Source of the DNA: Pontibacter indicus
GTDB taxonomy: Bacteria; Bacteroidota; Bacteroidia; Cytophagales; Hymenobacteraceae
DNA length: 64,000 nt
Reading direction: 5' to 3'
Assembly (NCBI RefSeq): GCF_900156345.1
Contig: NZ_FTPP01000001.1
Coordinates: forward strand, 1,674,001-1,738,000
The notes under the pieces were generated by a model. That model made no database searches. It was given only the letters and a program-made list of their open reading frames with translations, and was not told the DNA's origin. The position numbers were made by a program, and so were the translations under genes. This document shows, in pieces, positions 17,607 through 26,442 of this stretch; within the stretch, counting starts at the first letter, position 1; the number at the start of each line of letters is the position of its first letter.

Positions 17607-18746
17607 TCACTTTTGGAAAATCTCGATCTCCACCCGCCTGTTCAGGGCTCTGTTTTCCTGGGTAAGGTTATCTGTTTTCGGAGATGATTCACCTAGTCCA
17701 TTGGCCGAAATGCGATGATCGGCTATCCCTTTTTCCTCCAGGTATACCTTCACAGCAGTGGCCCTTCTTTGTGAGAGAGCGAGGTTATCGGCATCGGTCC
17801 CCACATCGTCGGTGTGCCCCACAATCCGGACGCCCACTTGTGGGTGCGCTGCCATAAAAGCAGCCAGGGAATCGAGTAGCGGAAAGGCTACCGGCTGGAT
17901 GGTATGTTCTCCGTAAGCAAAATTCACATCGTCTAGCGTGAGGGTGCTGCCAATGGCTATGGGCGCCGCATTCCCCGACGCCAACGGAGGGGCCACATCC
18001 GGTACAGCATCTGTATCCCGGGCTGCCTCGTCTTTTGGCACGACACTGAAATTGTCGTAGCAGTAATAGGTGCCTTTGGTCTTGCTGCTTTTAGGTTCTT
18101 CGTCGCTATCCACGGTATCCGGATTCATGACACTCAGCGCAGCAGCATTTGCCCCCAGAAAATTACCGATCAGCAGGTAGCGTTCACCACCAGTGGCTTT
18201 GTAGGTGCCGCTAACTTTTTCCCAGGATGTGCGGGAAAACAAAGGGGTTCCGGTGGCATTTTTGAGGGTGGTATAGGAAATAGTAGCCGCTGTCAGGGGA
18301 TGCTCTTTGAGGCCGTAAACCTGTTTTATAGCTGCCAGGGGTCTGCTTCTAAAGTGTACCGTCACTTCACTGATGGGCGGCTCGATGGCAGAGGCCCGGA
18401 TGGTATAGAGCGAGACCACATACTCCTGATTTTTCCGGAGCGGTTTCGATAATTCCACCTGCGTCAGCTCACTCGCCTCAAAACTGAACCACTGGCACAG
18501 GCAAACCTCCCCGAATTGGATGGTAGAAACCTGCCGGGAGGGCGTGTTCGATTGAAAGGCGTTGAAGTAAGGCGGGAACTGCACGACTTTTCCTTCCACA
18601 GCGGCAACATCGGGCGTACCGCTCTCTCCCTTGAATCCGATAACCCCACCTTTCAGCTGTTCCAGGCTGGGATTCCGCACCAGATTCTGCGCCATACCCT
18701 GAGTCAGGTACAAGCTGAAAAGAAGGTATAGCAGCAGCGCTTTCAT
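17607..18746 (-). CDS. OmpA-family outer-membrane/peptidoglycan-binding protein
   Basis: The product is 379 residues from the ATG at 18746, which puts the signal peptide (MKALLLYLLFSLYLTQGMAQ) at the very N-terminus; a longer reading from 18797 would bury it. The mature N-terminal two thirds start with LVRNPSLEQ, as in beta-sandwich carbohydrate-binding-like domains, but I cannot name the domain. The last 110 residues are a clear OmpA C-terminal domain: VGVRIVGHTDDVGT, LSQRRATAVKVYL and the closing NRRVEIEI, which binds peptidoglycan. Confidence 0.88.
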   Translation of the reverse strand: MKALLLYLLFSLYLTQGMAQNLVRNPSLEQLKGGVIGFKGESGTPDVAAVEGKVVQFPPYFNAFQSNTPSRQVSTIQFGEVCLCQWFSFEASELTQVELSKPLRKNQEYVVSLYTIRASAIEPPISEVTVHFRSRPLAAIKQVYGLKEHPLTAATISYTTLKNATGTPLFSRTSWEKVSGTYKATGGERYLLIGNFLGANAAALSVMNPDTVDSDEEPKSSKTKGTYYCYDNFSVVPKDEAARDTDAVPDVAPPLASGNAAPIAIGSTLTLDDVNFAYGEHTIQPVAFPLLDSLAAFMAAHPQVGVRIVGHTDDVGTDADNLALSQRRATAVKVYLEEKGIADHRISANGLGESSPKTDNLTQENRALNRRVEIEIFQK

Positions 18747-18824
18747 CTCTGTTTTTACGGGGACCAATGGCAGAGGGTGTGGTGGAGAGTCGGACAATTA
18801 TAAATATGAAAACGTCCGCCCGGC

Positions 18825-20120
18825 CTACCCCTTTTCAGGCCGGTTTTCGCTTGAAACAACTGGTTTTCTTCCCTTTATTCGTTCTAGTATCTGGTCGGTC
18901 CAATCAGCGTCAGGTAGCAGTTCGATCGCCGGATCAATGCCCCGCTCTTCATATTTGAGGAATGCTCTTTTATTTTTAGTATCCGTGATATAGAGAACGA
19001 ATTGCCCGCTTGGCAATTTTTCTCGTTTACCATAGTTGCTGCCGTAACTCAACATCCCTTTAGTGGTTTGCCCTGCAGTCGTGGTGTTCTTCAATTTTTG
19101 AAGCTTCAAGGTAAAAATCTCGGCCTGACTGAGCGTACCATTATTAAGGAGCACATACAAGTTACCCTTTCTGGAGTATTCCCTCAGTAGCTTGTAGTAC
19201 TTTAACATTTCTTTCGGGGCGCCACCTTCGTTGTTTCGCAGGTCCAGGATCAGGTTGTCTGCAGTGAGGGAATCTTTGATGGATTCATAAAAGGCCTGTG
19301 ATTGCTGCCGGGTAGCACTGTTCACCTGAAAACTCCGGATCAACAGATACTGCACATCGTCGGCTACACTTTTCAACTCAAACCTAGAAGTGCCGGGTAT
19401 ATTTATGTAGTCAGTCTGATGCTGATGTTTGGTGTATTGATTCAGGGCACCAAAAGCGTAAAACTGAGAATTTAAGAGCGTCTGGTTTCGAAGTTTTTCG
19501 TTGTTCTGAAGTATAAAATATTTGTAGGCCGGATGACCGTATACCGCTTTAAAAGTACCTAGCCCTGTCTGGTAAAGGCGAACGGCAATCTGCCCCTTCT
19601 GCCATACCTTTACATCCGAGTCCAGCACCACCCCCAGATATTCTTTGTCGCTCCTCCGGAAAAGACCCACACGGTAAGACTTCCCAAAGTGATAGATCCC
19701 TTCAACGGAGTCTGTCGGCTTCTGAAGCAACACGCTTTTTAATGAGTCCACGTTAAGTTCGACCCTGGGATAATGCTGAAACTCTTCTGAAGCTACATAG
19801 TTGTTGGTACTGACGGAGTCCTTGAAGTGATGGAATTGAGGGGTCTGGTACAAACTCAGATGATTGTCCCGGATTGGAGACAGAAGCTTCGACAGCCTGC
19901 AAAACTGCTCGTAGCTGCTCAGGTCAGCTGACGTGTCTGCCGCTAGTTGTCCATACAGCTCATTATAGGCAGAAAGCTTGCTGCCTCTGATCTGCGTTCT
20001 ATAAGAAGGCGTCTTCTCCAGGAAAGTCCTCAATGCTTCCAAGTCGGCCAGGTACACATCTACCTGCGCATTTGCAACAGGGGCAGACAATAAGAGAGCT
20101 AATATCAGAAGTATCCTCAT
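18825..20120 (-). CDS. S41 family peptidase, exported
   Basis: The protein is 431 residues with a signal peptide cleaved after APVANA (about residue 18). The C-terminal half has the S41/tricorn core: LILDLRNNEGGAP, then LYVLLNNGTLSQAEIFTLKL carrying the nucleophile-region serine, and TTKGMLSYGS. The N-terminal helical part (SYEQFCRLSKLLSPIRDNHLSLY) matches the leader domain of this group. I see no PDZ domain. Such proteins are periplasmic serine proteases or non-proteolytic relatives. The gene ends 79 bp from the OmpA-family gene on the same strand. Confidence 0.8.
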   Translation of the reverse strand: MRILLILALLLSAPVANAQVDVYLADLEALRTFLEKTPSYRTQIRGSKLSAYNELYGQLAADTSADLSSYEQFCRLSKLLSPIRDNHLSLYQTPQFHHFKDSVSTNNYVASEEFQHYPRVELNVDSLKSVLLQKPTDSVEGIYHFGKSYRVGLFRRSDKEYLGVVLDSDVKVWQKGQIAVRLYQTGLGTFKAVYGHPAYKYFILQNNEKLRNQTLLNSQFYAFGALNQYTKHQHQTDYINIPGTSRFELKSVADDVQYLLIRSFQVNSATRQQSQAFYESIKDSLTADNLILDLRNNEGGAPKEMLKYYKLLREYSRKGNLYVLLNNGTLSQAEIFTLKLQKLKNTTTAGQTTKGMLSYGSNYGKREKLPSGQFVLYITDTKNKRAFLKYEERGIDPAIELLPDADWTDQILERIKGRKPVVSSENRPEKG

Positions 20121-20196
20121 GATCTTTAAATCAAGTGTTTTGATAACAACACTACAACATGTTCAGGTATAGCAGACTAACTTTTGAATACATTTC

Positions 20197-21165
20197 CTAC
20201 AAACAGCTACAACCGAAATTGTCAATGTCGCTGTACCACAGGTATAGCCACTTTCCATCATCTCCTTGTGCTACCAGTGCCCGAAGCGGTGTGTGCAGCT
20301 CCTGGTTATCCGGGAAGGCGTCCGCATACATAAAGTAAAGGTTTTCGGTACCTGTCAGCTTGGCAACAGTTTTAGCTTGATCGTGGCTGCTGGGGCAGTC
20401 GGCACACTCGGGCAATAAGTTAGACTTGTACCAGCTGTCGAAAGCCGGATTGTTTTCGTAGGTCAGGTCGAGTGGCAGGCGGCTGGCAAAAAGTAATTCG
20501 TCGCCTTCCTGCAACGATTGCGCATCGAAGGTATAATGGAAATAGTCCGAACACTCACTTTGGTAGAATCCCAACTCCTTTATCCTAGATTTGCGGGTTG
20601 TTTTGGTGGTGTACAGGTATACCTGGGGTTTGCCGGCAGGATAAACAGATTCAAGTAACTCAGGGTAATGCACCAGGCGGGTTCCATTATTATTTGCCCA
20701 GTCAGGACCGACCCATTTCTGCAGCAGCGCAGCTTCTGCAGAAAGATCTGTAAACTCCTCAGGTTTGTCCATATCCGGAATGCGCTGACCGATAATGCCC
20801 AATGGCTGGTCTGGAATCCTGAAAACCGGGAAAAGTGCCTGTTCAATGGTCAGACGAGGCTGCTTGGGTGTGCTTGTAGTAAAATCCTGCTTTAGTTGCG
20901 TTAGAAACCGGCGGTTGTTCTCAGTAAGTTTGCTTTTCCTGTCTGCCAAAACCTTGTCCAGGTACGCTATCCGCACCGAGTCGTGCACATGCAGACCGGC
21001 GTAGTAGGCTTCACACTTTTGCCGCAAGGTATCTATTTCCTCTTCCGTAAGCTGCACGGAAGTTTCAATAGGTTTTTCAGCGGCAACATCGGGATCTTTC
21101 ACCTGTTGTTCACCGCAAGCCAGCAGCAGCACCGCAGCCAGGTATAGCAAATAGTTTGTCTTCAT
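20197..21165 (-). CDS. Uncharacterised lipoprotein
   Basis: The 322-residue protein begins with a lipoprotein signal (LLYLAAVLLLACGEQ, Cys17). The rest is soluble, with a charged helical segment (about 40-95) and a C-terminal mixed domain ending in FGCSCL; several cysteines (SECSDYF, CADC, CSC) could bind metal or form disulfides. I do not recognise a family. It may be co-transcribed with the S41 peptidase gene, whose start lies 76 bp downstream. Confidence 0.65.
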   Translation of the reverse strand: MKTNYLLYLAAVLLLACGEQQVKDPDVAAEKPIETSVQLTEEEIDTLRQKCEAYYAGLHVHDSVRIAYLDKVLADRKSKLTENNRRFLTQLKQDFTTSTPKQPRLTIEQALFPVFRIPDQPLGIIGQRIPDMDKPEEFTDLSAEAALLQKWVGPDWANNNGTRLVHYPELLESVYPAGKPQVYLYTTKTTRKSRIKELGFYQSECSDYFHYTFDAQSLQEGDELLFASRLPLDLTYENNPAFDSWYKSNLLPECADCPSSHDQAKTVAKLTGTENLYFMYADAFPDNQELHTPLRALVAQGDDGKWLYLWYSDIDNFGCSCL

Positions 21166-21330
21166 CTTTTATGGAAATAGTTTTATGTAGCATGGAAGGT
21201 TGCCTGAGACTTACCCACACCTAAAACTACTAAAAATCAGCAGAATACTATCTTTAATTGCTCACCTGACTAAATCCCAATTCAAAACCGCACAAACTGT
21301 TCATTTCCGGACAGGCATATGGCATAAAAA

Positions 21331-21352
21331 GTTTACGATATTTATCGTAAAC
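21331..21352. promoter_or_regulatory. Perfect dyad upstream of the efflux operon
   Basis: GTTTACGAT (21331-21339) and ATCGTAAAC (21344-21352) are perfect 9-bp arms around ATTT. The centre is about 39 bp upstream of a sigma-54-like promoter, so the dyad could be the binding site for the operon's own sigma-54 activator, or for an unlinked repressor. Confidence 0.5.
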
Positions 21353-21378
21353 CACAGTAAATCAATTATTTAAATAAC

Positions 21379-21393
21379 TGGCATTCAAATTGG
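21379..21393 (+). promoter_or_regulatory. Sigma-54-like (-24/-12) promoter for the efflux operon
   Basis: TGGCATTCAAATTGG matches TGGCAY-N5-TTGC with correct spacing; the only important mismatch is G for C at the end of the -12 element. It lies 35 bp before the adaptor start codon. A sigma-54 activator is encoded in the same operon. Confidence 0.5.
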
Positions 21394-21427
21394 GTATACC
21401 CTCACGAGCAATACACAATACAAGACG

Positions 21428-22672
21428 ATGGACCGTGAATTATCAGCCAGCACCAGACACGCCCGGAAGCAGAAACGCTTCTGGCAACTAGGTATAGCCG
21501 CTGCCCTGGTGGCAGTCGCTATATTCGGTTTCAGAAGCCTGATCACTCCGAGCATCGCACAAACTGAGATCAGAACTGCGGTGGTGGAAGCAGGGCCGGT
21601 GGAAGCCACCATCACGGCCTCGGGTACGGTGGTGCCGGAGCACGAGCAGGTTATTACCAGTCCGATTCAGGCGCGCATTGAGCAGGTAGTGCACACCACA
21701 GGCGAGCAGGTGCAGCCCGGCGACCAGATCCTGTTACTCGACAGGGCTTATACCCAACTGGCTTACGACAAACTGAAGGACGAGCAGGAACAGAGTCGCC
21801 ACAAAAGCGTGCAACTCAATCTCAACCTCGAAAAGAAACTGAACGCCCTGGCCTCGCAGCTGGAAATCAAGCTCATGCATGTGAAGAGCCTGCAGGCCCA
21901 GCTCGAAGACGAGCTATACCTACTCAAGATCGGGGGTGGCACGCAGGAGAGTGTGAAGCAGGCTGAACTCAACCTGAAGATCGCGCAGCAGGAACTGGCC
22001 CAGATAGAGCGCGACATCGTAACGGAGCGCCAACTATTGAAAGCCGACGAGCAGGAATTGCGCTATACCCTGGCCATGCAGAGCCGCTCGATTGAGGAGC
22101 TGCAGCGCAAAATGAAACAGGCCGAAGTGCGGGCCACGCAGCCCGGCGTCATCACCTGGGTGAAAAACGAGATCGGCAGCAATGTGAACGCCGGCGACAT
22201 CATTGCCCGCCTCGCTGACCTGAGCAGCTACCGCGTGCAGGCCACCATTTCGGATGCCTTCGCCAGCCAGATCAGCGTCGGGAGCAGCGTGCTGGTGCGC
22301 ATCAACGAGACTAACCTCCACGGTAGCGTGGCCTCCATCAAACCGACCGTCGAAAATGGTATTGTGACCTTTTTTGTGGCCTTAGAAGAGAAAGCACACG
22401 TGCTGCTGCGCCCCAGCCTGCGCGTAGATGTGTATGTGCAAACTGCCGCCAAGCCGAACACGCTGCGTGTGAAAAACGGCCCCTACTTCAAAACAGCTAC
22501 CAAGCCCCAGGTATACGTGCTGCGCGACGGTGAGCTGATCCGAAGAGATGCCCAAATTGGCGTGAGCAACATCGACTACGTGGAACTGGAAAGCGGCGTG
22601 CAAGCCGGTGAGCAAGTTGTGATCTCTGACCTGGCTGACTACCAGCACCTGGACAAAGTGAAAGTGAAGTGA
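21428..22672 (+). CDS. Efflux periplasmic adaptor protein (HlyD/MacA-like)
   Basis: The 414-residue protein has one N-terminal membrane anchor (about 18-37), a beta-barrel/lipoyl half (ITASGTVVPEHEQVITSPIQARI), a long alpha-helical hairpin (about 110-240, rich in Gln/Glu/Leu) and the returning lipoyl half (RATQPGVITWVKNEIGSNVNAGDIIARLADLSSY). This layout is the membrane-fusion protein that links an inner-membrane pump to an outer-membrane channel. It is the first gene of a unit that continues with a TolC-like channel, an ABC ATPase and two permeases, so it is a MacA-type partner. Confidence 0.9.
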   Translation: MDRELSASTRHARKQKRFWQLGIAAALVAVAIFGFRSLITPSIAQTEIRTAVVEAGPVEATITASGTVVPEHEQVITSPIQARIEQVVHTTGEQVQPGDQILLLDRAYTQLAYDKLKDEQEQSRHKSVQLNLNLEKKLNALASQLEIKLMHVKSLQAQLEDELYLLKIGGGTQESVKQAELNLKIAQQELAQIERDIVTERQLLKADEQELRYTLAMQSRSIEELQRKMKQAEVRATQPGVITWVKNEIGSNVNAGDIIARLADLSSYRVQATISDAFASQISVGSSVLVRINETNLHGSVASIKPTVENGIVTFFVALEEKAHVLLRPSLRVDVYVQTAAKPNTLRVKNGPYFKTATKPQVYVLRDGELIRRDAQIGVSNIDYVELESGVQAGEQVVISDLADYQHLDKVKVK

Positions 22673-22714
22673 GTTTGGAAGTTGAGGAGTTTGGGAGTTA
22701 GAAAGTTAGAAAGT
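22673..22714 (+). repeat. Short degenerate direct repeats between adaptor and channel genes
   Basis: GAGTTTGGAAGTTGAGGAG is followed by GAGTTAGAAAGTTAGAAAG-type units. They look like slippage-prone filler DNA. Confidence 0.5.
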
Positions 22715-22782
22715 CAAATGGTCCTTTGTCAAAAAAGAAGTCGTGCTACCTGATACGTGTGTCGTGATACCGAAATAGAACC

Positions 22783-24240
22783 ATGAAAAAGCTATACCTG
22801 ATCTTATTGCTGTTTGTGACGCTGCTGCCCTGTCTGCCAGGTATAGCACAGCCTGCCACGCGTACCTTACGTCTGCAGGAGGTGATTGCCCTAGCGCAGG
22901 AGCAGTCAGCAACAGCACGGCAGGCCGAAACCAGCCGCGAGAACAGCTACTGGCAGTGGCGCAGCTTTAAATCGGACTACAAACCGCAGCTCAGTCTGAC
23001 CGGCACCCTTCCTGACTTTAGCCGCACCATCATGCCGGTTACGCAACCCGACGGCACCACCGATTTCAAACCGGTTTCGATCAATAACTCGGAGTTGGGG
23101 CTGAGCCTGAACCAGGTGGTGAGTCCAACAGGCGGGCGGGTGTTCGTAACCTCGCTGATGCAGCGCTTCGACGATTTTGACCGCGACCAGACCCGCTACA
23201 ACGGAAACCCCGCCATTGTAGGGATTGAACAGCCGCTGTTTGCCTACAACGAGCTGTCCTGGGCCAAAAAGATAGAGCCCCTCCGCTACCAGGAATCGCA
23301 AAAGGTATACCTGGAGGAGCGCGAAAAGATAGCCGTGAATGCTACCAGACTATACTTCGACCTGCTGCTGGCGCAGACCAATCAGCGCATCGCGAGCCAA
23401 AACCAGTCAAGCAACGACACCCTGTACCAGATCGCGCAGGAGAAGTACAAGCTTGGTCGCCTTTCCAAAAACGACCTACTACAGTTACGCCTGGCTGTGC
23501 TGAACGCCGAACTGGCCATGGCGCAGGCCGCCCTCGATCAACAGACCGCCGCCCTTGCCCTTAAAACCTACATCGGCATGAAAGAAACAGACGAGTTAGA
23601 GTTGCTGGCGCCGGAAGGTATACCTGCGACAACCGTGCTGGCAGAAGTAGCGTTGGCCGAAGCCCGCAAAAACAGGAAAGAGAGCATCAACTTCAGCAGA
23701 AGACTTCTGGAGGCCGAAGCGCAGATGGCCAAAGCACAGGGCGACAATGGTTTGAACGCCAGCCTGTTTGCCACTTTCGGCCTTACCAACCGCGGCGCCT
23801 CCTTCACCGACATCTATACCAGTCCCGAAAACCAGCAGCGCGCCCGCATCGGGTTCAGCATGCCTATCCTGGACTGGGGTCGGCAGCGCTCCATCTATAA
23901 AGTAGCCGAGCTGAACAAACAGCTGGTGCAGTACACCGTCGACCAGGAAGAGGCCAATTTTGAGCAGGCCGTGCTCACGCAGGTAAACCAATACAATACC
24001 CTGAAAGCCCGCATCGCCACCACCGCCGAAGCCGACGCCATCGCCCAGGAACGCTACGAGATCGCCCGCAACACTTTCCTAATCGGCCGCATCAGCATCA
24101 CCGACCTCAACATCGCCCTGGCCGAAAAAGACCAGGCCCGCCGCGCCCATATTGCCTCGCTGAGTGAGTTCTGGACGGCACATTACATGCTGCGGCAGTT
24201 GACGCTATTTGACTTTGAACAGGGGAAAATAATTGAGTGA
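22783..24240 (+). CDS. TolC family outer-membrane efflux channel
   Basis: The protein is 485 residues with a signal peptide ending at PGIAQ (about residue 23). The mature part has the two-fold repeated OEP domain of long helices and two beta-strand pairs: LRLQEVIALAQEQSATARQAE at the start, YKLGRLSKNDLLQLRLAVLNAELA in repeat one, and YEIARNTFLIGRISITDLNIALAEKDQARR in repeat two. It forms a trimeric channel that connects with the adaptor. Copies of the window's repeated motif encode Leu-Tyr-Leu at residue 4 and Pro-Gly-Ile-Ala at the signal cleavage site. Confidence 0.93.
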   Translation: MKKLYLILLLFVTLLPCLPGIAQPATRTLRLQEVIALAQEQSATARQAETSRENSYWQWRSFKSDYKPQLSLTGTLPDFSRTIMPVTQPDGTTDFKPVSINNSELGLSLNQVVSPTGGRVFVTSLMQRFDDFDRDQTRYNGNPAIVGIEQPLFAYNELSWAKKIEPLRYQESQKVYLEEREKIAVNATRLYFDLLLAQTNQRIASQNQSSNDTLYQIAQEKYKLGRLSKNDLLQLRLAVLNAELAMAQAALDQQTAALALKTYIGMKETDELELLAPEGIPATTVLAEVALAEARKNRKESINFSRRLLEAEAQMAKAQGDNGLNASLFATFGLTNRGASFTDIYTSPENQQRARIGFSMPILDWGRQRSIYKVAELNKQLVQYTVDQEEANFEQAVLTQVNQYNTLKARIATTAEADAIAQERYEIARNTFLIGRISITDLNIALAEKDQARRAHIASLSEFWTAHYMLRQLTLFDFEQGKIIE

Positions 24241-24242
24241 AT

Positions 24243-24485
24243 GAGTGATTTTTGAAATTTGGAGATTTGGAGATTCTAAGATTTGAAAATGTGATAGGTA
24301 TAGCTGTAGGTGCAGGTCGCGACCTTCCGAATCGTGTACTGATAATCATGCAGCGGAATCCTCTCCGGTGGTAGGGGTGCTCTTTAAAAGGAAGGTTAGT
24401 GAAAGATTAATCATTCATCCAACAATTTAACCATCAACAATTTAACCATTTAAATACAACAATTTAGGAATTCAACCATCAAGAC
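24243..24485 (+). repeat. Degenerate direct repeats between channel and ATPase genes
   Basis: The spacer holds two simple-repeat patches: ATTTGGAG units near 24258-24285 and CAACAATTTAACCAT units repeated at about 24420-24449, with a diverged copy near 24458-24480. No gene is visible here. Confidence 0.5.
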
Positions 24486-24493
24486 ATAAAACT

Positions 24494-25198
24494 ATGATCA
24501 CGTTAAAGAACATCGAAAAAGTCTACCAGACCAAGACCATTGAGACGGTAGCGCTGCACAACGTCAACCTGCACATACCCAAAGGGGAGTTTGTGTCGGT
24601 GATGGGGCCATCGGGTTGCGGCAAGTCCACGCTGCTCAACATCATGGGCCTGCTCGACGAACCGACCAATGGCATCGTGGAGATAGACGGCAAGCCCATC
24701 AGCAGGTATAGAGACAATGAACTGGCGCACATCCGCAACCAGAAAATCGGCTTCGTGTTCCAGAGCTACCACCTGATCAACGACCTGAGCGTGCTCGACA
24801 ACGTGGAGTTGCCGCTCCTTTACCGCAGTGGCACCTCCGCCGCCGAAACCCGACACATGGCCCTCACCGCGTTGGAGAAAGTGGGTCTGAGCGCCCGCAC
24901 CAAGCACTACCCGACGCAGCTTTCGGGCGGCCAGCGCCAACGGGTGGCCATTGCGCGCGCGCTGATCGGTCAGCCCGAGATCATCCTGGCCGACGAACCC
25001 ACCGGTAACCTCGACTCGGTGATGGGCGAAGAGATCATGAACATCCTGCTCAACCTCAACCGCCAGGACGGCACCACCATCGTGATGGTGACGCACGACG
25101 AGAACATGGCCCAGAAGACCGAGCGCCTCATCCGTTTCTTTGACGGACAGCAGGTATCTGACGCAAAAACCAACGCCTACGACTTTCAACAGGTATAG
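24494..25198 (+). CDS. ABC transporter ATP-binding protein (MacB/LolD type)
   Basis: The 234-residue protein is a single nucleotide-binding domain: Walker A GPSGCGKS at 38-45, Q-loop Gln90, signature LSGGQ at 143-147, Walker B IILADE at 163-168, and the switch His in MVTHDEN. Its closest relatives are MacB/LolD/FtsE-type ATPases that drive mechanotransmission pumps rather than channels. The stop codon is the TAG inside a CAGGTATAGC copy, and the first permease starts 2 bp later, so the two are translationally coupled. Confidence 0.95.
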   Translation: MITLKNIEKVYQTKTIETVALHNVNLHIPKGEFVSVMGPSGCGKSTLLNIMGLLDEPTNGIVEIDGKPISRYRDNELAHIRNQKIGFVFQSYHLINDLSVLDNVELPLLYRSGTSAAETRHMALTALEKVGLSARTKHYPTQLSGGQRQRVAIARALIGQPEIILADEPTGNLDSVMGEEIMNILLNLNRQDGTTIVMVTHDENMAQKTERLIRFFDGQQVSDAKTNAYDFQQV

Positions 25199-25200
25199 CC

Positions 25201-26442
25201 ATGCTAAAGAATTACCTTAAAATAGCCTGGAAGGTGCTCTTGCGGCGCAAGTTCTTTACCTTCATCAGCCTTTTCGGCATCAGCTTTACCTTGATGGTGC
25301 TCATGGTGGCCACCGCCCTGTACGACCATGCCTTCGGTCCGCAGATGCCCGAGAAAGACCTCGACCGCATCCTGTTTGTGAACATGATGCAGGAACGCAA
25401 AGACGGCGACTACCAGATGAGCGGTCCGCCCAGCTATACCTTCCTCGACCGAAGAGTACGCACGCTCACCACACCGGAGATGGTCTCCGTCAACTCCGTG
25501 TTCCAAACCGTGAACAGCTACATCGACAACCGGAAACTGGCCCTCGACATCAAGTTTACCGACAGTGAGTTCTGGCAGATACTGGATTTCGAATTTGTGG
25601 AAGGCGGCCCTTTCGGAGCACAGGAAGTGCGCAATGCTCAGCGCGTGGCCGTAATCAACGAGGCAACACGCCAGAACTACTTTGGCAATACCACGGCAGT
25701 CGGCAAAACCATTGTGGCAGACCAGGTGAGCTACACGGTGGTGGGTGTGGTGAAAGATGTGCCCGTATTGCGACTCCACTCCTATGCCGATATGTGGGTA
25801 CCGATCAGTTTGCGCACCGAAGACTACAGCTCCACGAGTCTGCGCGGCGATTATTTTGCCACCATCAAAGCTCATAAAGCGTCGGACATCGACAACATCA
25901 AGAATGAATTCGCGGTGATGCTGCAGGATGTGGAGCGTCAGCACCCGGAAAAAGGCACCAAACTTTACTCTTACCCCGACTCGATTGTGGAAGGTTTTGC
26001 CCGAACTTTTTTAGGCAATGACGATGACACAGGTATGGCCAAGCTCTATGCGATCTTGGCTGCTGCGGTGCTGCTGTTCATGCTGCTGCCCGCCATCAAC
26101 CTGGCTAACATCAACATCAGCCGCATCATGGAGCGCTCCTCTGAAATTGGCGTCCGCAAAGCTTTTGGGGCTACTTCTTCCACCATCATCGGCCAGTTTA
26201 TCATCGAGAACATCTTCCTGACGCTGCTAGGCGGTCTGCTCGGGTTTGTGCTGTCGGCGGGGGTACTGTGGCTGATCAACGACAGCGGGGTGATCGTGTA
26301 TGCCGACCTGGGGCTGAACCTGCGGGTTTTCGCGCTCGGTTTGTTTTTCTGTTTGATTTTTGGACTTGTCTCGGGGGTATACCCGGCTTATAAAATGTCG
26401 AGGCTACACGCGGTGGCCGCACTGAAAGGAGGTAATCAATGA
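25201..26442 (+). CDS. ABC transporter permease (MacB/FtsX type), subunit 1
   Basis: The product is 413 residues: one membrane helix (about 18-38), a large periplasmic MacB-like domain, and three C-terminal FtsX helices containing AINLANINISRIMERSSEIG and the VRKAFGAT coupling segment that meets the ATPase. MacB-type pumps have one helix, a periplasmic domain and three helices, as here. It overlaps the next permease by the 4-base ATGA. Confidence 0.92.
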   Translation: MLKNYLKIAWKVLLRRKFFTFISLFGISFTLMVLMVATALYDHAFGPQMPEKDLDRILFVNMMQERKDGDYQMSGPPSYTFLDRRVRTLTTPEMVSVNSVFQTVNSYIDNRKLALDIKFTDSEFWQILDFEFVEGGPFGAQEVRNAQRVAVINEATRQNYFGNTTAVGKTIVADQVSYTVVGVVKDVPVLRLHSYADMWVPISLRTEDYSSTSLRGDYFATIKAHKASDIDNIKNEFAVMLQDVERQHPEKGTKLYSYPDSIVEGFARTFLGNDDDTGMAKLYAILAAAVLLFMLLPAINLANINISRIMERSSEIGVRKAFGATSSTIIGQFIIENIFLTLLGGLLGFVLSAGVLWLINDSGVIVYADLGLNLRVFALGLFFCLIFGLVSGVYPAYKMSRLHAVAALKGGNQ

